24,610 nucleotides of DNA from a virus. Shown here in pieces: positions 15,484-23,275 of this stretch. The stretch lies in IMG/VR virus record IMGVR_UViG_3300025141_000711, positions 1 to 24,610 of that record; one strand, written 5' to 3'. The notes under the pieces are model-generated. The model did not search any database. It saw only the letters and a program-made list of their open reading frames with translations, and was not told the origin of the DNA. Position 1 is the stretch's first letter, and each line of letters opens with the position of its first letter. A program made the position numbers and the translations under genes.

Positions 15484-18400
15484 ATGACCCAACCGAATAG
15501 TACAGAGATCATCCGCGAGGAACTCGAGGAGGAAGGCGGTTTTATAGAGCATTGTGTAGATTCGTTTTTGTATGAATTTCTATTAAATAATCATGCTTAT
15601 ACTGGCGGGGAACGGAAAACTGACGAAGACATCGTGGCGTTCATTAATAGTTATGCCCCAACCGACGACGACGGCGTCTCTGTGGGATGGCTGATAGATG
15701 GCCAACAGGTCGAGCTCACCACCGCTGCTATTAAAAACATCCGAAAGGAACTGCGCACAGGCGGTGGAGGCGTCGGGGCCACCAACATGACCAGCGTCAA
15801 TAATAAGTTACTTGATGACTTTAAGAAGTTTTATAGCGAGAACTGGGGCCATACATCAGCTCAAGGCCACACCGGCGACACCGAGGGTCAGACCCAGGTG
15901 GGTTGGGAGGGCCAGCGCAACACCTACTATATGACTCGACTTGATAATATGGCGTCTATTTTTAAAAACGTAGGCGGCGGCCTTCACGGTCCCGACAACG
16001 GGCCGGCCGATTTTAATGAGTGGGATTTGCAGATAGCTATAGCACTTATTGCGAGCACCGGGCTTGTTGGATCCAATATTTCGAGAATCACCGGTGGAAC
16101 GCCATCCGATAAATATATTGAAGTATGTTCCAATACTCGTAGCACTCAAAAAGACCAATGGATTCCTTTGCAACGAATCAGCGCCAAGGCCTACACGGTG
16201 GACGTATCTGAGCGCGCTGACTACGGCGAAAATTACGGCCAGGAAGTCACCGGAACTCAAGATCACGTGAAGTACTCTTACGTCGCGATGAAGGACAGCG
16301 ACATGTCATCGGCCGGCCAATGGAGTCGGGATATACTACACCGGAAACTTTGGCCCCACGTCAATGGCCTGTTCCACGCCGCCGCTGCAGACGGCTGCAA
16401 AAATCAAAGTAAAAAATTGCCCGGGCTCGGTGACTACAAGTCCAACGGCGCAGTTTATATCAACGCGAAGACGCTCCCCACGTACTCCTACGCCGCCCGG
16501 CAACATAATAGTAGGTTTGTTGCGCGCGTTGCTCGTAATTATCAAGAGAAAATTGCTGAGCGCCTCGCGCACCTCCTCGGCGCCGACAGCGGCCTTCTGA
16601 AGGACCTGAAGCGCGAGGTGCAGGGCTTGCCTGGACTCCGGACAAACAGACGGCTGCGCAGGAAAATAGCCGCCCTAGAAGAAGTCGACAACGAGACACA
16701 GAAAAAACTCGCCAAATACAAAAAAAAGCTAAAACCAGTTGATCACCAGTGTTATTTATTAGAAAACATTAAAAAAATCACCGATTTTCAGGAGCGGCAG
16801 GTCACTCGCGCGAGAGGAACCCCATATAAATATATTGGTCGAGTGACTAATTCTGGCCAGTCGGGCCAACCAGGAAATATTGTATCTTATATTAATCATG
16901 GAAATAAAAACACCATTATTGATCAATATTTACAAATTTGCCCCGATGTATATGCTTTTTTGACTCCATATATTAAAATATACCGTGTCGATTATCTTAA
17001 AGATAATCCCCTTAGAGCGTATAAGGAAACTCAAATACCATTTCCTAACTTTATTGATCCGGATGCAATCGAGGGCATTTTGGACGGTAAGTTCGGTCGA
17101 TATCCGGGCGGTGGAATTAAATCTTTCAGTTGGTCCCTAGATGGAACGCAGCCAGCCGCAGTAGAAAATAATATAACAGCAAAGTTACAATTATATTTTC
17201 AGACAGTTCAAGATTTATTTTCATTAAATTATAAATCAGACACGGCCCCTCCCCAGGCCGGCATTCCTAATCAAGCAGGGTATTTGGATTTAATTATAGG
17301 ATCCGGTACTTCTTTTAGAAAGGAAGGAGATCAAATTAAGGCCGCGAAATCTAGGAATTCTGGAGTTTGTCAGGTGAGACATGATATCTATAAAGGAGAG
17401 CATTTTAGAATTAAGGTCTGTGTAGGGTGGAGCGTTCCGCCTGATTTTGAAAATAAAGTTAGTGAGTTTTCTGACCTAGACGCGAAAGAAGCGGGCCACC
17501 TGAAGCGCGCCATCGCGATGGCTAAAACGTCGTTATATTTACAAATAACTACTCATGAACTAACATTTAATGAAGATGGTTCTGTTGATATATCAATAAA
17601 TTATCAGGCAGCTTTATCGGGGATATTAAGGTCGCCAAATGCAGACTTATTTGTAGGAAGCGACAAATATAAAGCTGACAAAAAGGACTTAAATGGCAAG
17701 ATTGATAAGCTACGAAAAGAAATAAAAAGAACTTCAATCGTCGATGCCGGAGCAGGAGGACTGTCGCCCAGGACGCGGGCCGCCGGCGAACAGGACGCGG
17801 ATCGCCTCGAGAAACTGCTCGAAGAAAGAGCAGCCCTAACTAAAAAAGATAAGATGTTAAAATACAAAAAGTTTTTAGGCGGAGTATACGACTCCGGAAA
17901 AGTATATAATCTCCCTGTAGGCCTGGACGCCTGGCAATTCGGCCTTATTAGGGATATGTCGCCGGCCGACCGCGCCGCCGAAGCAGTTCGTAGAAAAAAT
18001 CCAGCCTCTAGTCCTGTCTTGAACCCGCAGCTTGTATCGCTGAGAGAGGCTGACAACCTGGAAGCCGAAGCCCTTGCCGACGCCGCTGCAGCTGCCGAGA
18101 CCGCCGACCCCGCCGGCGAAACCGACGCAATGCGCAGGTACCGGGACGCCATGTCGAATTCCGAAGTCGAAATACAGGATAGGAAGAGCCCCGAGGTGCT
18201 ATATCTGCCGTTTATTTATTTGGGAGATTTAATAGAGGCAATCCTGCAAGATTTGGAATTTCTTACAACTGGAGATAGTTTTCAGCTCTTAATGGGCCAG
18301 ATAGAGATTTTAGATCCTCTTTTGGCATTTCAAATAAGAGAGGTCGTAGTCGCCTGCGGGGGCGAGGATGGCTCAGCCGTGGCTGCACTCGCAGAGATCG

Positions 18401-19341
18401 ATCCTTTAAGATTTACGGGTGTAAATAAAATTGTGTATTCCACGAACATATCTAATCTTCCTATATCGTTAGACTATTTTCAAACATGGTTCACGACAAC
18501 TGTTGTGAAGCCATTAAAAGAGCAATATACGCTTCTTAAGTTTATAAAAGATATCTGCGCAACTCTTATTGCGAAAGCATTTAACTCAAAATGTTTTGAT
18601 GAAAAATTGAAATATCATTTACGCTTTGACACAGCCACATTTAGCTTAGATAAAAAGTTTGCTGGCAAGATGAATATACTACCAAAAGATTTAGCTAAAG
18701 CAAAATTTAACGCCGACAGCACTTCATGCGTCCCCCTGCAAGCCGGCGACGAAGACCAAATACCAGCAGTATTAATATATTCTGTAGATTCAAAACCATT
18801 TACTGGCGATTATAATACCGACCTAAACAATGGTATATACCATTATTTTATGGGAGCTCGTTGTGGTTTAGCAAAAAAGATATCGTTTCATAGAAATGAT
18901 ATGCAATATTATCGTGAGGCGCGCTTGGAAAGGCATGGAGCTTTGGGCGCCGAGCAACTTAGAGAATTGTATTCGGTAAATATTGACATGGTCGGCAACA
19001 CGATTCACAGAAATGGCCAATATATATACGTGGAGCCCATTGGGATAGGGGTAGGTAGTATGAGATCTACCGGAACTCAACCTAATTTGGCAAAACAGTT
19101 GGGATTTGGGGGATATTATATGATAACCAAAGTAGCCAGTGTTGTGTCTATTGCTGGGTTTGATACGACGGTCACCGCGATGCAAGAAGGGATCAATCTT
19201 GAACAGAATAAGATCATCGGCGGGCGCCTCTGGGGCCACGGAGGGGAGCTATACACGGGCACCGACGGCGACCCGCCGAAGATAGGAGAGTCCTATGCTG
19301 AGGACTTACAGACTTATGTTGGCGATCCCCGGGCTTTATAA
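15484..19341 (+). CDS. Giant baseplate hub candidate
   Basis: A 1285-residue virion protein. The region at residues about 490-610 (DVYAFLTPYIKIYRVDY, IPFPNFIDPDAIEGILDG, GGGIKSFSWSLDGTQPAAVE) and the end at about 1185-1230 (IYVEPIGIGVGSMRSTGTQP, LGFGGYYMITKVASVVS) resemble baseplate-hub proteins of T4-like marine phages, where such strands form the ring threaded by the tube (gp27/gpD-like fold). No lysozyme-like active-site segment or LysM domain is evident, unlike T4 gp5. Residues 1-250 are mainly helical and low-similarity; residues about 725-900 are charged, Ala/Arg-rich, GC-rich linkers (for example EAEALADAAAAAETADPAGE) inside otherwise AT-rich coding sequence. The next gene overlaps if its upstream start is used. 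The hub role is inferred; the precise T4 counterpart is uncertain. Confidence 0.62.
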   Translation: MTQPNSTEIIREELEEEGGFIEHCVDSFLYEFLLNNHAYTGGERKTDEDIVAFINSYAPTDDDGVSVGWLIDGQQVELTTAAIKNIRKELRTGGGGVGATNMTSVNNKLLDDFKKFYSENWGHTSAQGHTGDTEGQTQVGWEGQRNTYYMTRLDNMASIFKNVGGGLHGPDNGPADFNEWDLQIAIALIASTGLVGSNISRITGGTPSDKYIEVCSNTRSTQKDQWIPLQRISAKAYTVDVSERADYGENYGQEVTGTQDHVKYSYVAMKDSDMSSAGQWSRDILHRKLWPHVNGLFHAAAADGCKNQSKKLPGLGDYKSNGAVYINAKTLPTYSYAARQHNSRFVARVARNYQEKIAERLAHLLGADSGLLKDLKREVQGLPGLRTNRRLRRKIAALEEVDNETQKKLAKYKKKLKPVDHQCYLLENIKKITDFQERQVTRARGTPYKYIGRVTNSGQSGQPGNIVSYINHGNKNTIIDQYLQICPDVYAFLTPYIKIYRVDYLKDNPLRAYKETQIPFPNFIDPDAIEGILDGKFGRYPGGGIKSFSWSLDGTQPAAVENNITAKLQLYFQTVQDLFSLNYKSDTAPPQAGIPNQAGYLDLIIGSGTSFRKEGDQIKAAKSRNSGVCQVRHDIYKGEHFRIKVCVGWSVPPDFENKVSEFSDLDAKEAGHLKRAIAMAKTSLYLQITTHELTFNEDGSVDISINYQAALSGILRSPNADLFVGSDKYKADKKDLNGKIDKLRKEIKRTSIVDAGAGGLSPRTRAAGEQDADRLEKLLEERAALTKKDKMLKYKKFLGGVYDSGKVYNLPVGLDAWQFGLIRDMSPADRAAEAVRRKNPASSPVLNPQLVSLREADNLEAEALADAAAAAETADPAGETDAMRRYRDAMSNSEVEIQDRKSPEVLYLPFIYLGDLIEAILQDLEFLTTGDSFQLLMGQIEILDPLLAFQIREVVVACGGEDGSAVAALAEIDPLRFTGVNKIVYSTNISNLPISLDYFQTWFTTTVVKPLKEQYTLLKFIKDICATLIAKAFNSKCFDEKLKYHLRFDTATFSLDKKFAGKMNILPKDLAKAKFNADSTSCVPLQAGDEDQIPAVLIYSVDSKPFTGDYNTDLNNGIYHYFMGARCGLAKKISFHRNDMQYYREARLERHGALGAEQLRELYSVNIDMVGNTIHRNGQYIYVEPIGIGVGSMRSTGTQPNLAKQLGFGGYYMITKVASVVSIAGFDTTVTAMQEGINLEQNKIIGGRLWGHGGELYTGTDGDPPKIGESYAEDLQTYVGDPRAL

Positions 19342-20644
19342 CGACATGACAACCTTTAAGTATACTTCAGATCAATTGGAAAACCCGGTGGGAGATAATG
19401 GGTTATCCGCAAGGTCGAAATTTTTTCAGCGAACCATGTACAAAGAAATGATTTACCCTGAAAACTTGACTGTGCCTATTGACACGTGGTATAATAAAAC
19501 CCTGTTTGGACGCGTAGATCGCAGACAAGACACAATCATTGTGCGCAGCGATGAATTAGTGCAGATATCCTATGCGCTGAGGCCAAATATGTATTGTTTA
19601 AATTTTGTTAATGATGCTTTTACAAAATTTGTGGATCACATGAGATTGGCCAATGCTACACAATGCCTAGATCCCAGAGGCAACAGTATGTTTAAAGACC
19701 CTAAAGCAATTTTGGGCTATGTCAATCCAACAGTTGAATGGAATTCCCGCAAGAGCACTGTTATCCAGGCATTCATTAAAACATTTAGAGAGAATAAGCA
19801 AAAACCAATTATAAATTTTAATGATTTTAAAGATCGTTTTATTAGATATTTGAAAATAGCAGCGTCGTCGTTGCCTATAACAAAAACTAATTATTTATTA
19901 ACAAATAGAGTTAGTCCGCTTATAAGTGGGTTGAGCATCGGAATAGCCTCTTCCAACGCTGGCAATGACGCCGTTAAACACACTGACTATATCTCAGATC
20001 CAAACTTTAGTTTTTTTGTTGCGGCTGCAAAAAAATATGGATTTACAGTTAATAAGAATATGCCGTGGATTTTAACGGCTGATTTATTTACGAGTGCTAT
20101 CAAGAGGCATCTAAACTTATATTTGACAGGGCTTGGTGAGCCTATTACAGAAGATAATTTTTTTGATGTTTTTTATAGGCGCGTCTATCTCGACGATTTA
20201 GAAGATTTGAGCAGCTTAATTGTTGAAGCTTATAATAAGTTTGTTACCAAAAAGCCACTTTATCAGGAGGAAAAAATAGTTTATAATCCTCAATGCACAA
20301 ACGTGTTTCAAGTTAAAAATTTTTCTAGGACACCTCTCCCCCCAAACTTCAGCTTGAGTATCGATAGCGAATTGATCGATCTTTATATTGACATAAGAAA
20401 TATAGAATCGGAATACAGCGCCGGCGACGTGTCGCTTATAAAAAAAAGAGCCCGTGTTTTAGCTTCCGACCCGGCCGGCCTCCGCATTGATCGTGTGCTC
20501 CCATATATTAATAATCTGTATTCAAAATACACGTATCCTGTCAATTACGACATTATAAATCCAGATTATTTGCTTGACAAAACCGCGGCCCCTGATATAA
20601 TAGAAACATCAGTCGACATAGCTAAGGCTATTTCGGGCGTTTAA
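19295..20644 (+). CDS. Probable virion protein of unknown function
   Basis: A frame of 449 residues from ATG 19295, which has AGGAGAG just upstream but overlaps the hub gene by 47 bases. The alternative ATG at 19346 begins 4 bases after the hub stop, has no clear ribosome site, and gives MTTFKYTSDQLENPVGDNG, a natural-looking N-terminus (432 residues). The protein is mixed alpha/beta with a Tyr/Asn-rich composition; visible stretches are EMIYPENLTVPIDTWYNKTL, SYALRPNMYCLNFVNDAFTK, a helical middle and a C-terminal repeat of Asp-Ile-Ile-Asn-Pro-Asp-Tyr. No enzymatic motif or membrane segment was recognised. It closes the structural block and probably belongs to the baseplate or virion, by context only. 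Confidence 0.7.
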   Translation: MLRTYRLMLAIPGLYNDMTTFKYTSDQLENPVGDNGLSARSKFFQRTMYKEMIYPENLTVPIDTWYNKTLFGRVDRRQDTIIVRSDELVQISYALRPNMYCLNFVNDAFTKFVDHMRLANATQCLDPRGNSMFKDPKAILGYVNPTVEWNSRKSTVIQAFIKTFRENKQKPIINFNDFKDRFIRYLKIAASSLPITKTNYLLTNRVSPLISGLSIGIASSNAGNDAVKHTDYISDPNFSFFVAAAKKYGFTVNKNMPWILTADLFTSAIKRHLNLYLTGLGEPITEDNFFDVFYRRVYLDDLEDLSSLIVEAYNKFVTKKPLYQEEKIVYNPQCTNVFQVKNFSRTPLPPNFSLSIDSELIDLYIDIRNIESEYSAGDVSLIKKRARVLASDPAGLRIDRVLPYINNLYSKYTYPVNYDIINPDYLLDKTAAPDIIETSVDIAKAISGV

Positions 20645-20666
20645 CTGAAAATTTTTCTTTTAAACA
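20639..20666 (+). promoter_or_regulatory. Inverted repeat in the gap before the polymerase
   Basis: GTTTAA (20639-20644, containing the previous stop) and TTAAAC (about 20660-20665) form inverted arms around the small GAAAA-TTTTTC hairpin. The gap marks the switch from structural to replication genes. An RNA structure or a promoter is possible; the stem is short and AT-rich, so termination is uncertain. Confidence 0.25.
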
Positions 20667-20679
20667 AAAAGGAGTTCTT

Positions 20680-21867
20680 TTGTTATTTCAGCTCTTAGAT
20701 CACAAAAGTGATTGTATTGGCTTCTATGCCGAAAATATTATCAATCCCACCCCTTTGCTGCCAACAGAAGGAAGCACCTGGGAGTACTCGCGTCACCTCC
20801 CGGGCGATTGTTATGAATTGGGGCGCATTTACAGCCACGGAGCGTCCCTTACAACCGTTTGTCCAGAAGAAATGAAGGAGGAGTGGTCTCACATTAAGAA
20901 GACGCTTAAATCGTGCCTCAAAGCCTTCAACACATCGCGGCTTTCATTGGAAGAAAATTGTTTTTATGACGTTCTTCCGGAATATTTTCTTTATGAATAT
21001 CTAGCGGCCAAAAATAAGATCACGGAACACGTTTTGGAGACTTTAGAGCGCCCCGCGAACTATGATTTTATGTATAATCTTGTAGAAATGCTTTCTGATA
21101 TTCGGGCCCGGGCATTAAATATTAAAACTAGTCCAATTCAGCATCTTTTGAGTTCCGTCCGCGGACAAAACTTTCACCGCACATTACAAACAGTCAAGCA
21201 TATTTGTGATTATAACCCTTGGGGTACTATTACGGGGCGCCTTTCAACAAATTCGAATAGTTTGCCAATTCTTACAATGAACAAAGAGTATCGGTCATGC
21301 ATTCAGCCGAAGAATGATTGGCTCGTGGAACTTGATTTTAACGCGGCAGAGTTGAGGGTACTTCTGGCACTTTCTGGAGTAGAGCAGCCCAAAAATGATA
21401 TTCATAGCTGGAATGTAAAGAACATTTTTGATAGTAAGCTTACCCGAGAAGAAGCCAAGGTGAAAACCTTCGCGTGGTTGTATTCTAATAAGGAAAACAA
21501 GGACTTAGAGAGCCTCTACAACAAGAAAATAGTCCGGGATAAGTACTGGGATGGCTTAAAAATCGAGACAGATTATGGTAGAATAATAGAGAATGTAGAT
21601 GAGCACCATGCTCTCAACTACATCGTTCAGAGCACCACAATTGATATGGTGCACGAACAGGCTTACAAAGTCTATGAGCTTTTGAAGGGGAGAAAGAGCC
21701 ACATCGCATTTCTTATTCACGACGCCGTGTATATCGACCTCGCCGAAGAGGATCGCTACGAAATACTAAATTTGCTTGACACGTTCAAGAAGACACGTTA
21801 TAATATGTTCAAGGTTAATGTCTCCGCTGGTAAAAGTCTGGGAGAAATGAAGGAATTAAAATTATGA
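20680..21867 (+). CDS. Compact family-A DNA polymerase without exonuclease domain
   Basis: A 395-residue protein starting at TTG 20680 with AAGGAG five bases upstream. It holds the palm and fingers of family A: TITGRLST at 183-190 (TGRLSS motif), motif A LDFNAAELR with D219 and E224, motif B RxxxKxxxFxxxY as R256, K260, F264, Y268, a Q317 near 'N..vQsttiD' (313-322), and motif C I346-H347-D348-A349. The two catalytic aspartates D219 and D348 remain, but the motif-C Glu after them is Ala and motif-B Gly after Tyr is Ser. The gap between motifs A and B is 37 residues (49 in E. coli Pol I) and between B and C about 88 (124 in Pol I), so the fingers are compact. No 3'-5' or 5'-3' nuclease domain fits. 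T4 itself uses family B; a separated family-A polymerase occurs in Rhodothermus phage RM378. It overlaps the next gene by 4 bases (ATGA). Confidence 0.88.
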   Translation: MLFQLLDHKSDCIGFYAENIINPTPLLPTEGSTWEYSRHLPGDCYELGRIYSHGASLTTVCPEEMKEEWSHIKKTLKSCLKAFNTSRLSLEENCFYDVLPEYFLYEYLAAKNKITEHVLETLERPANYDFMYNLVEMLSDIRARALNIKTSPIQHLLSSVRGQNFHRTLQTVKHICDYNPWGTITGRLSTNSNSLPILTMNKEYRSCIQPKNDWLVELDFNAAELRVLLALSGVEQPKNDIHSWNVKNIFDSKLTREEAKVKTFAWLYSNKENKDLESLYNKKIVRDKYWDGLKIETDYGRIIENVDEHHALNYIVQSTTIDMVHEQAYKVYELLKGRKSHIAFLIHDAVYIDLAEEDRYEILNLLDTFKKTRYNMFKVNVSAGKSLGEMKELKL

Positions 21868-22082
21868 AGAACAATGTGATAGATATAAAGGCAGCTAAGC
21901 ATCATATCGCGTCACCGAAGCGTGCCATCACCCCGATCGATGGTGTCTCAGGATACATCAGACTGGAAATTATCGGGGTCTTAGAGGAGTGCGCGCTAGC
22001 ATTTGAGTGTGACTACCAAGAATTGACCGTTGGTGATGTGTTAGAGTATTTGGTGGCCCGGGAAGAAGAGCGTCGGCGATGA
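21864..22082 (+). CDS. Small protein, coupled to polymerase and MazG-like genes, function unknown
   Basis: A 72-residue protein whose ATG overlaps the polymerase stop (ATGA) and whose own stop overlaps the start of the next gene (ATGA), so it is translated as part of the same chain. The N-terminus is basic and His-rich (DIKAAKHHIASPKRA), the second half a helix ending in EEERRR. No motif was recognised; a small nucleotide-metabolism or replication partner is only a positional guess. Confidence 0.7.
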   Translation: MKNNVIDIKAAKHHIASPKRAITPIDGVSGYIRLEIIGVLEECALAFECDYQELTVGDVLEYLVAREEERRR

Positions 22083-22402
22083 GTGAGAAGAAACGCTATA
22101 ACAAACTCGTCCGCGACCGCATCCCCGAAATTATCGAGGAAGCCGGGAAGGACTTTAGTGTCCGACAAGAGCAAGGAGACCGTCTCAAGGATTATGCGCT
22201 GCGCAAACTTCAGGAGGAAGTAATGGAATTCGTAGAGAACCCTTGCGCCGAGGAAGCAGCTGACATTATGGAAATAATGAATTTTATTTGCCATCGACTT
22301 GGCATCCACGAACATACGATCTTGGCTGAGCACACCGTGAAACACGTCACCCGCGGCGGATTTGATATGGGTTTTATTTTGGAATGGGTTGAAGAAAAAT
22401 GA
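22079..22402 (+). CDS. MazG-like nucleotide pyrophosphohydrolase
   Basis: A 107-residue protein with the start KRYNKLVRDRIPEIIEEAGK, a hallmark of the 'phosphoribosyl-ATP pyrophosphohydrolase-like' branch of the all-alpha NTP-PPase (MazG) superfamily. The metal-binding acids are in place: K43-L-Q-E46-E47-x2-E50 in the first helix and E58-E59-x2-D62-x2-E65 in the next. The C-terminal RGGFDMGF (92-99) matches the 'rGgF..g' end of these proteins. Such enzymes hydrolyse nucleoside triphosphates to monophosphates; in phages they may remove aberrant nucleotides or alarmones or help adjust dNTP pools. The ATG overlaps the preceding stop and the TGA overlaps the next ATG (ATGA both times), so it is co-translated with its neighbours. 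Substrate unknown. Confidence 0.88.
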   Translation: MSEKKRYNKLVRDRIPEIIEEAGKDFSVRQEQGDRLKDYALRKLQEEVMEFVENPCAEEAADIMEIMNFICHRLGIHEHTILAEHTVKHVTRGGFDMGFILEWVEEK

Positions 22403-23241
22403 TAATTGTGGGTCTCGGCAACGCCGGCGGCAATATTGCGAGGGCTTTTTCAAAGTATCCGCAATATACGACCATTAGTATCGACACCACTAAGGAAGCA
22501 GATATTACAATTAGAAAAAGGGCTAGCCACGAAGAGTATGATACTCATTTCCCCAATTTGAAAAAGAAACTTAAATTTTTTAACAGTGATATACTACTCG
22601 CCGTTGCGGGCTCCGGCAAAATATCGGGAGGCGTTCTAAGACTCCTGGAGCAGCTAAGGACAAACCGGGTTACGGTGCTCTACATTCAGTCCGATCTTTC
22701 AATGGCCAGTGAAATACAAAAAATACAAGAGAAAATCGTTAAAAATATCTTGCAAGAATATGCTCGTTCAGGTATGATAGAAGCAGTCTGGTTGGCAGAT
22801 AACCAGATGATTGAGAAAGGAATCGGCGCTGTGCCAATTATGGGATACTACGATGTACTTAATCAGGCAGTTGTTAATACAATTCATATGATTAACGTAT
22901 TTAGAAACTCAGAGCCGGTCATAGGCAATTTTATCGAGCCCTCAGAGCTAAGTCGGATTGCCACCATTGGCGTACTCGATATCGAGCAATCAACAGAAAA
23001 GTGGTTTTTTGACTTGACAAACGCGCGTGAGGTGGTATACTACTATGGTATCAATGAGATCGAGCTTAAGGAAGATGGAACTTTGTTCAACATAATAACA
23101 GATTATGTCAAATCCCAGTTAGACGATAATGTTAATGTTTCATACGGAGTGTTTAAAACCACCTATGACCAGAAATATTGTTATTGCATTAAGTATTCAT
23201 CTATGGTACAATCATTTTTAGACGATCAGGATATTAGCTGA
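22399..23241 (+). CDS. Divergent FtsZ/tubulin-like protein
   Basis: A 280-residue protein overlapping the MazG-like stop (ATGA). The order of elements follows FtsZ: strand plus T1-like loop G5-LGNAGGN (5-12); a second strand ISIDTT ending in an acid, D29; the 'DILLAVAGSGKISGG' strand with a Gly-rich loop at 70-78 in place of the GGGTGSG tubulin signature; then VTVLYIQSDL (91-100), a long helix, WLADNQMIE (131-139) where FtsZ has 'vIPNDrLl', a helix YYDVLNQAVVNTI (150-162), and NFIEPSELSRIATIG (177-191) at the place of the catalytic T7 loop NxDFADVR, with E180 and E183. FtsZ/PhuZ/TubZ polymerise with GTP and position DNA or divide cells. The Gly-rich loop has lost one glycine/threonine set, so GTP use needs checking. 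A Rossmann-type NAD-binding protein is the main alternative. It sits beside gp32, suggesting a link with DNA replication or compartment. Confidence 0.62.
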   Translation: MIIVGLGNAGGNIARAFSKYPQYTTISIDTTKEADITIRKRASHEEYDTHFPNLKKKLKFFNSDILLAVAGSGKISGGVLRLLEQLRTNRVTVLYIQSDLSMASEIQKIQEKIVKNILQEYARSGMIEAVWLADNQMIEKGIGAVPIMGYYDVLNQAVVNTIHMINVFRNSEPVIGNFIEPSELSRIATIGVLDIEQSTEKWFFDLTNAREVVYYYGINEIELKEDGTLFNIITDYVKSQLDDNVNVSYGVFKTTYDQKYCYCIKYSSMVQSFLDDQDIS

Positions 23242-23245
23242 TCGT
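23222..23245 (+). promoter_or_regulatory. Hairpin at the end of the tubulin-like gene, in the gp32 leader
   Basis: ACGATCAG (23222-23229) pairs perfectly with CTGATCGT (23238-23245) around loop GATATTAG; the right arm contains the tubulin-like TGA stop and the outer TTAG/CTAA can extend it. It lies 30 bases before the gp32 ATG. No T run follows, so it is unlikely to be a terminator. T4 gp32 controls its own translation through a structure in its leader, so a similar operator here is a possibility, inferred. Confidence 0.4.
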
Positions 23246-23275
23246 ACTCTAACCCAACTATGAAAGGAAAATAAA

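Noticed and set aside
16480-16700. GC-rich antisense and second-frame open frames rich in Arg/Ala/Ser
   Set aside because: They follow from the base composition of the hub gene and lack start signals and motifs.
16827-16834. Exact T4 late-promoter octamer TATAAATA inside the hub gene
   Set aside because: It encodes in-frame Tyr-Lys-Tyr in an AT-rich stretch far from any start codon; chance is likely.
17604-18152. 182-residue open frame on the - strand inside the hub gene
   Set aside because: It lies in the GC-rich, low-complexity part of the hub gene and is rich in Ser/Ala, as expected from an antisense shadow; it has no ribosome site and conflicts with a clearly coding + strand.
22411-22434. 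GLGNAGGN as a NAD-binding Rossmann motif in the 22399 gene
   Set aside because: Kept as an alternative only: the following order of motifs (second Gly-rich loop, 'LADNQMIE', EP-loop) fits FtsZ/tubulin better than a dehydrogenase or TrkA-type protein.
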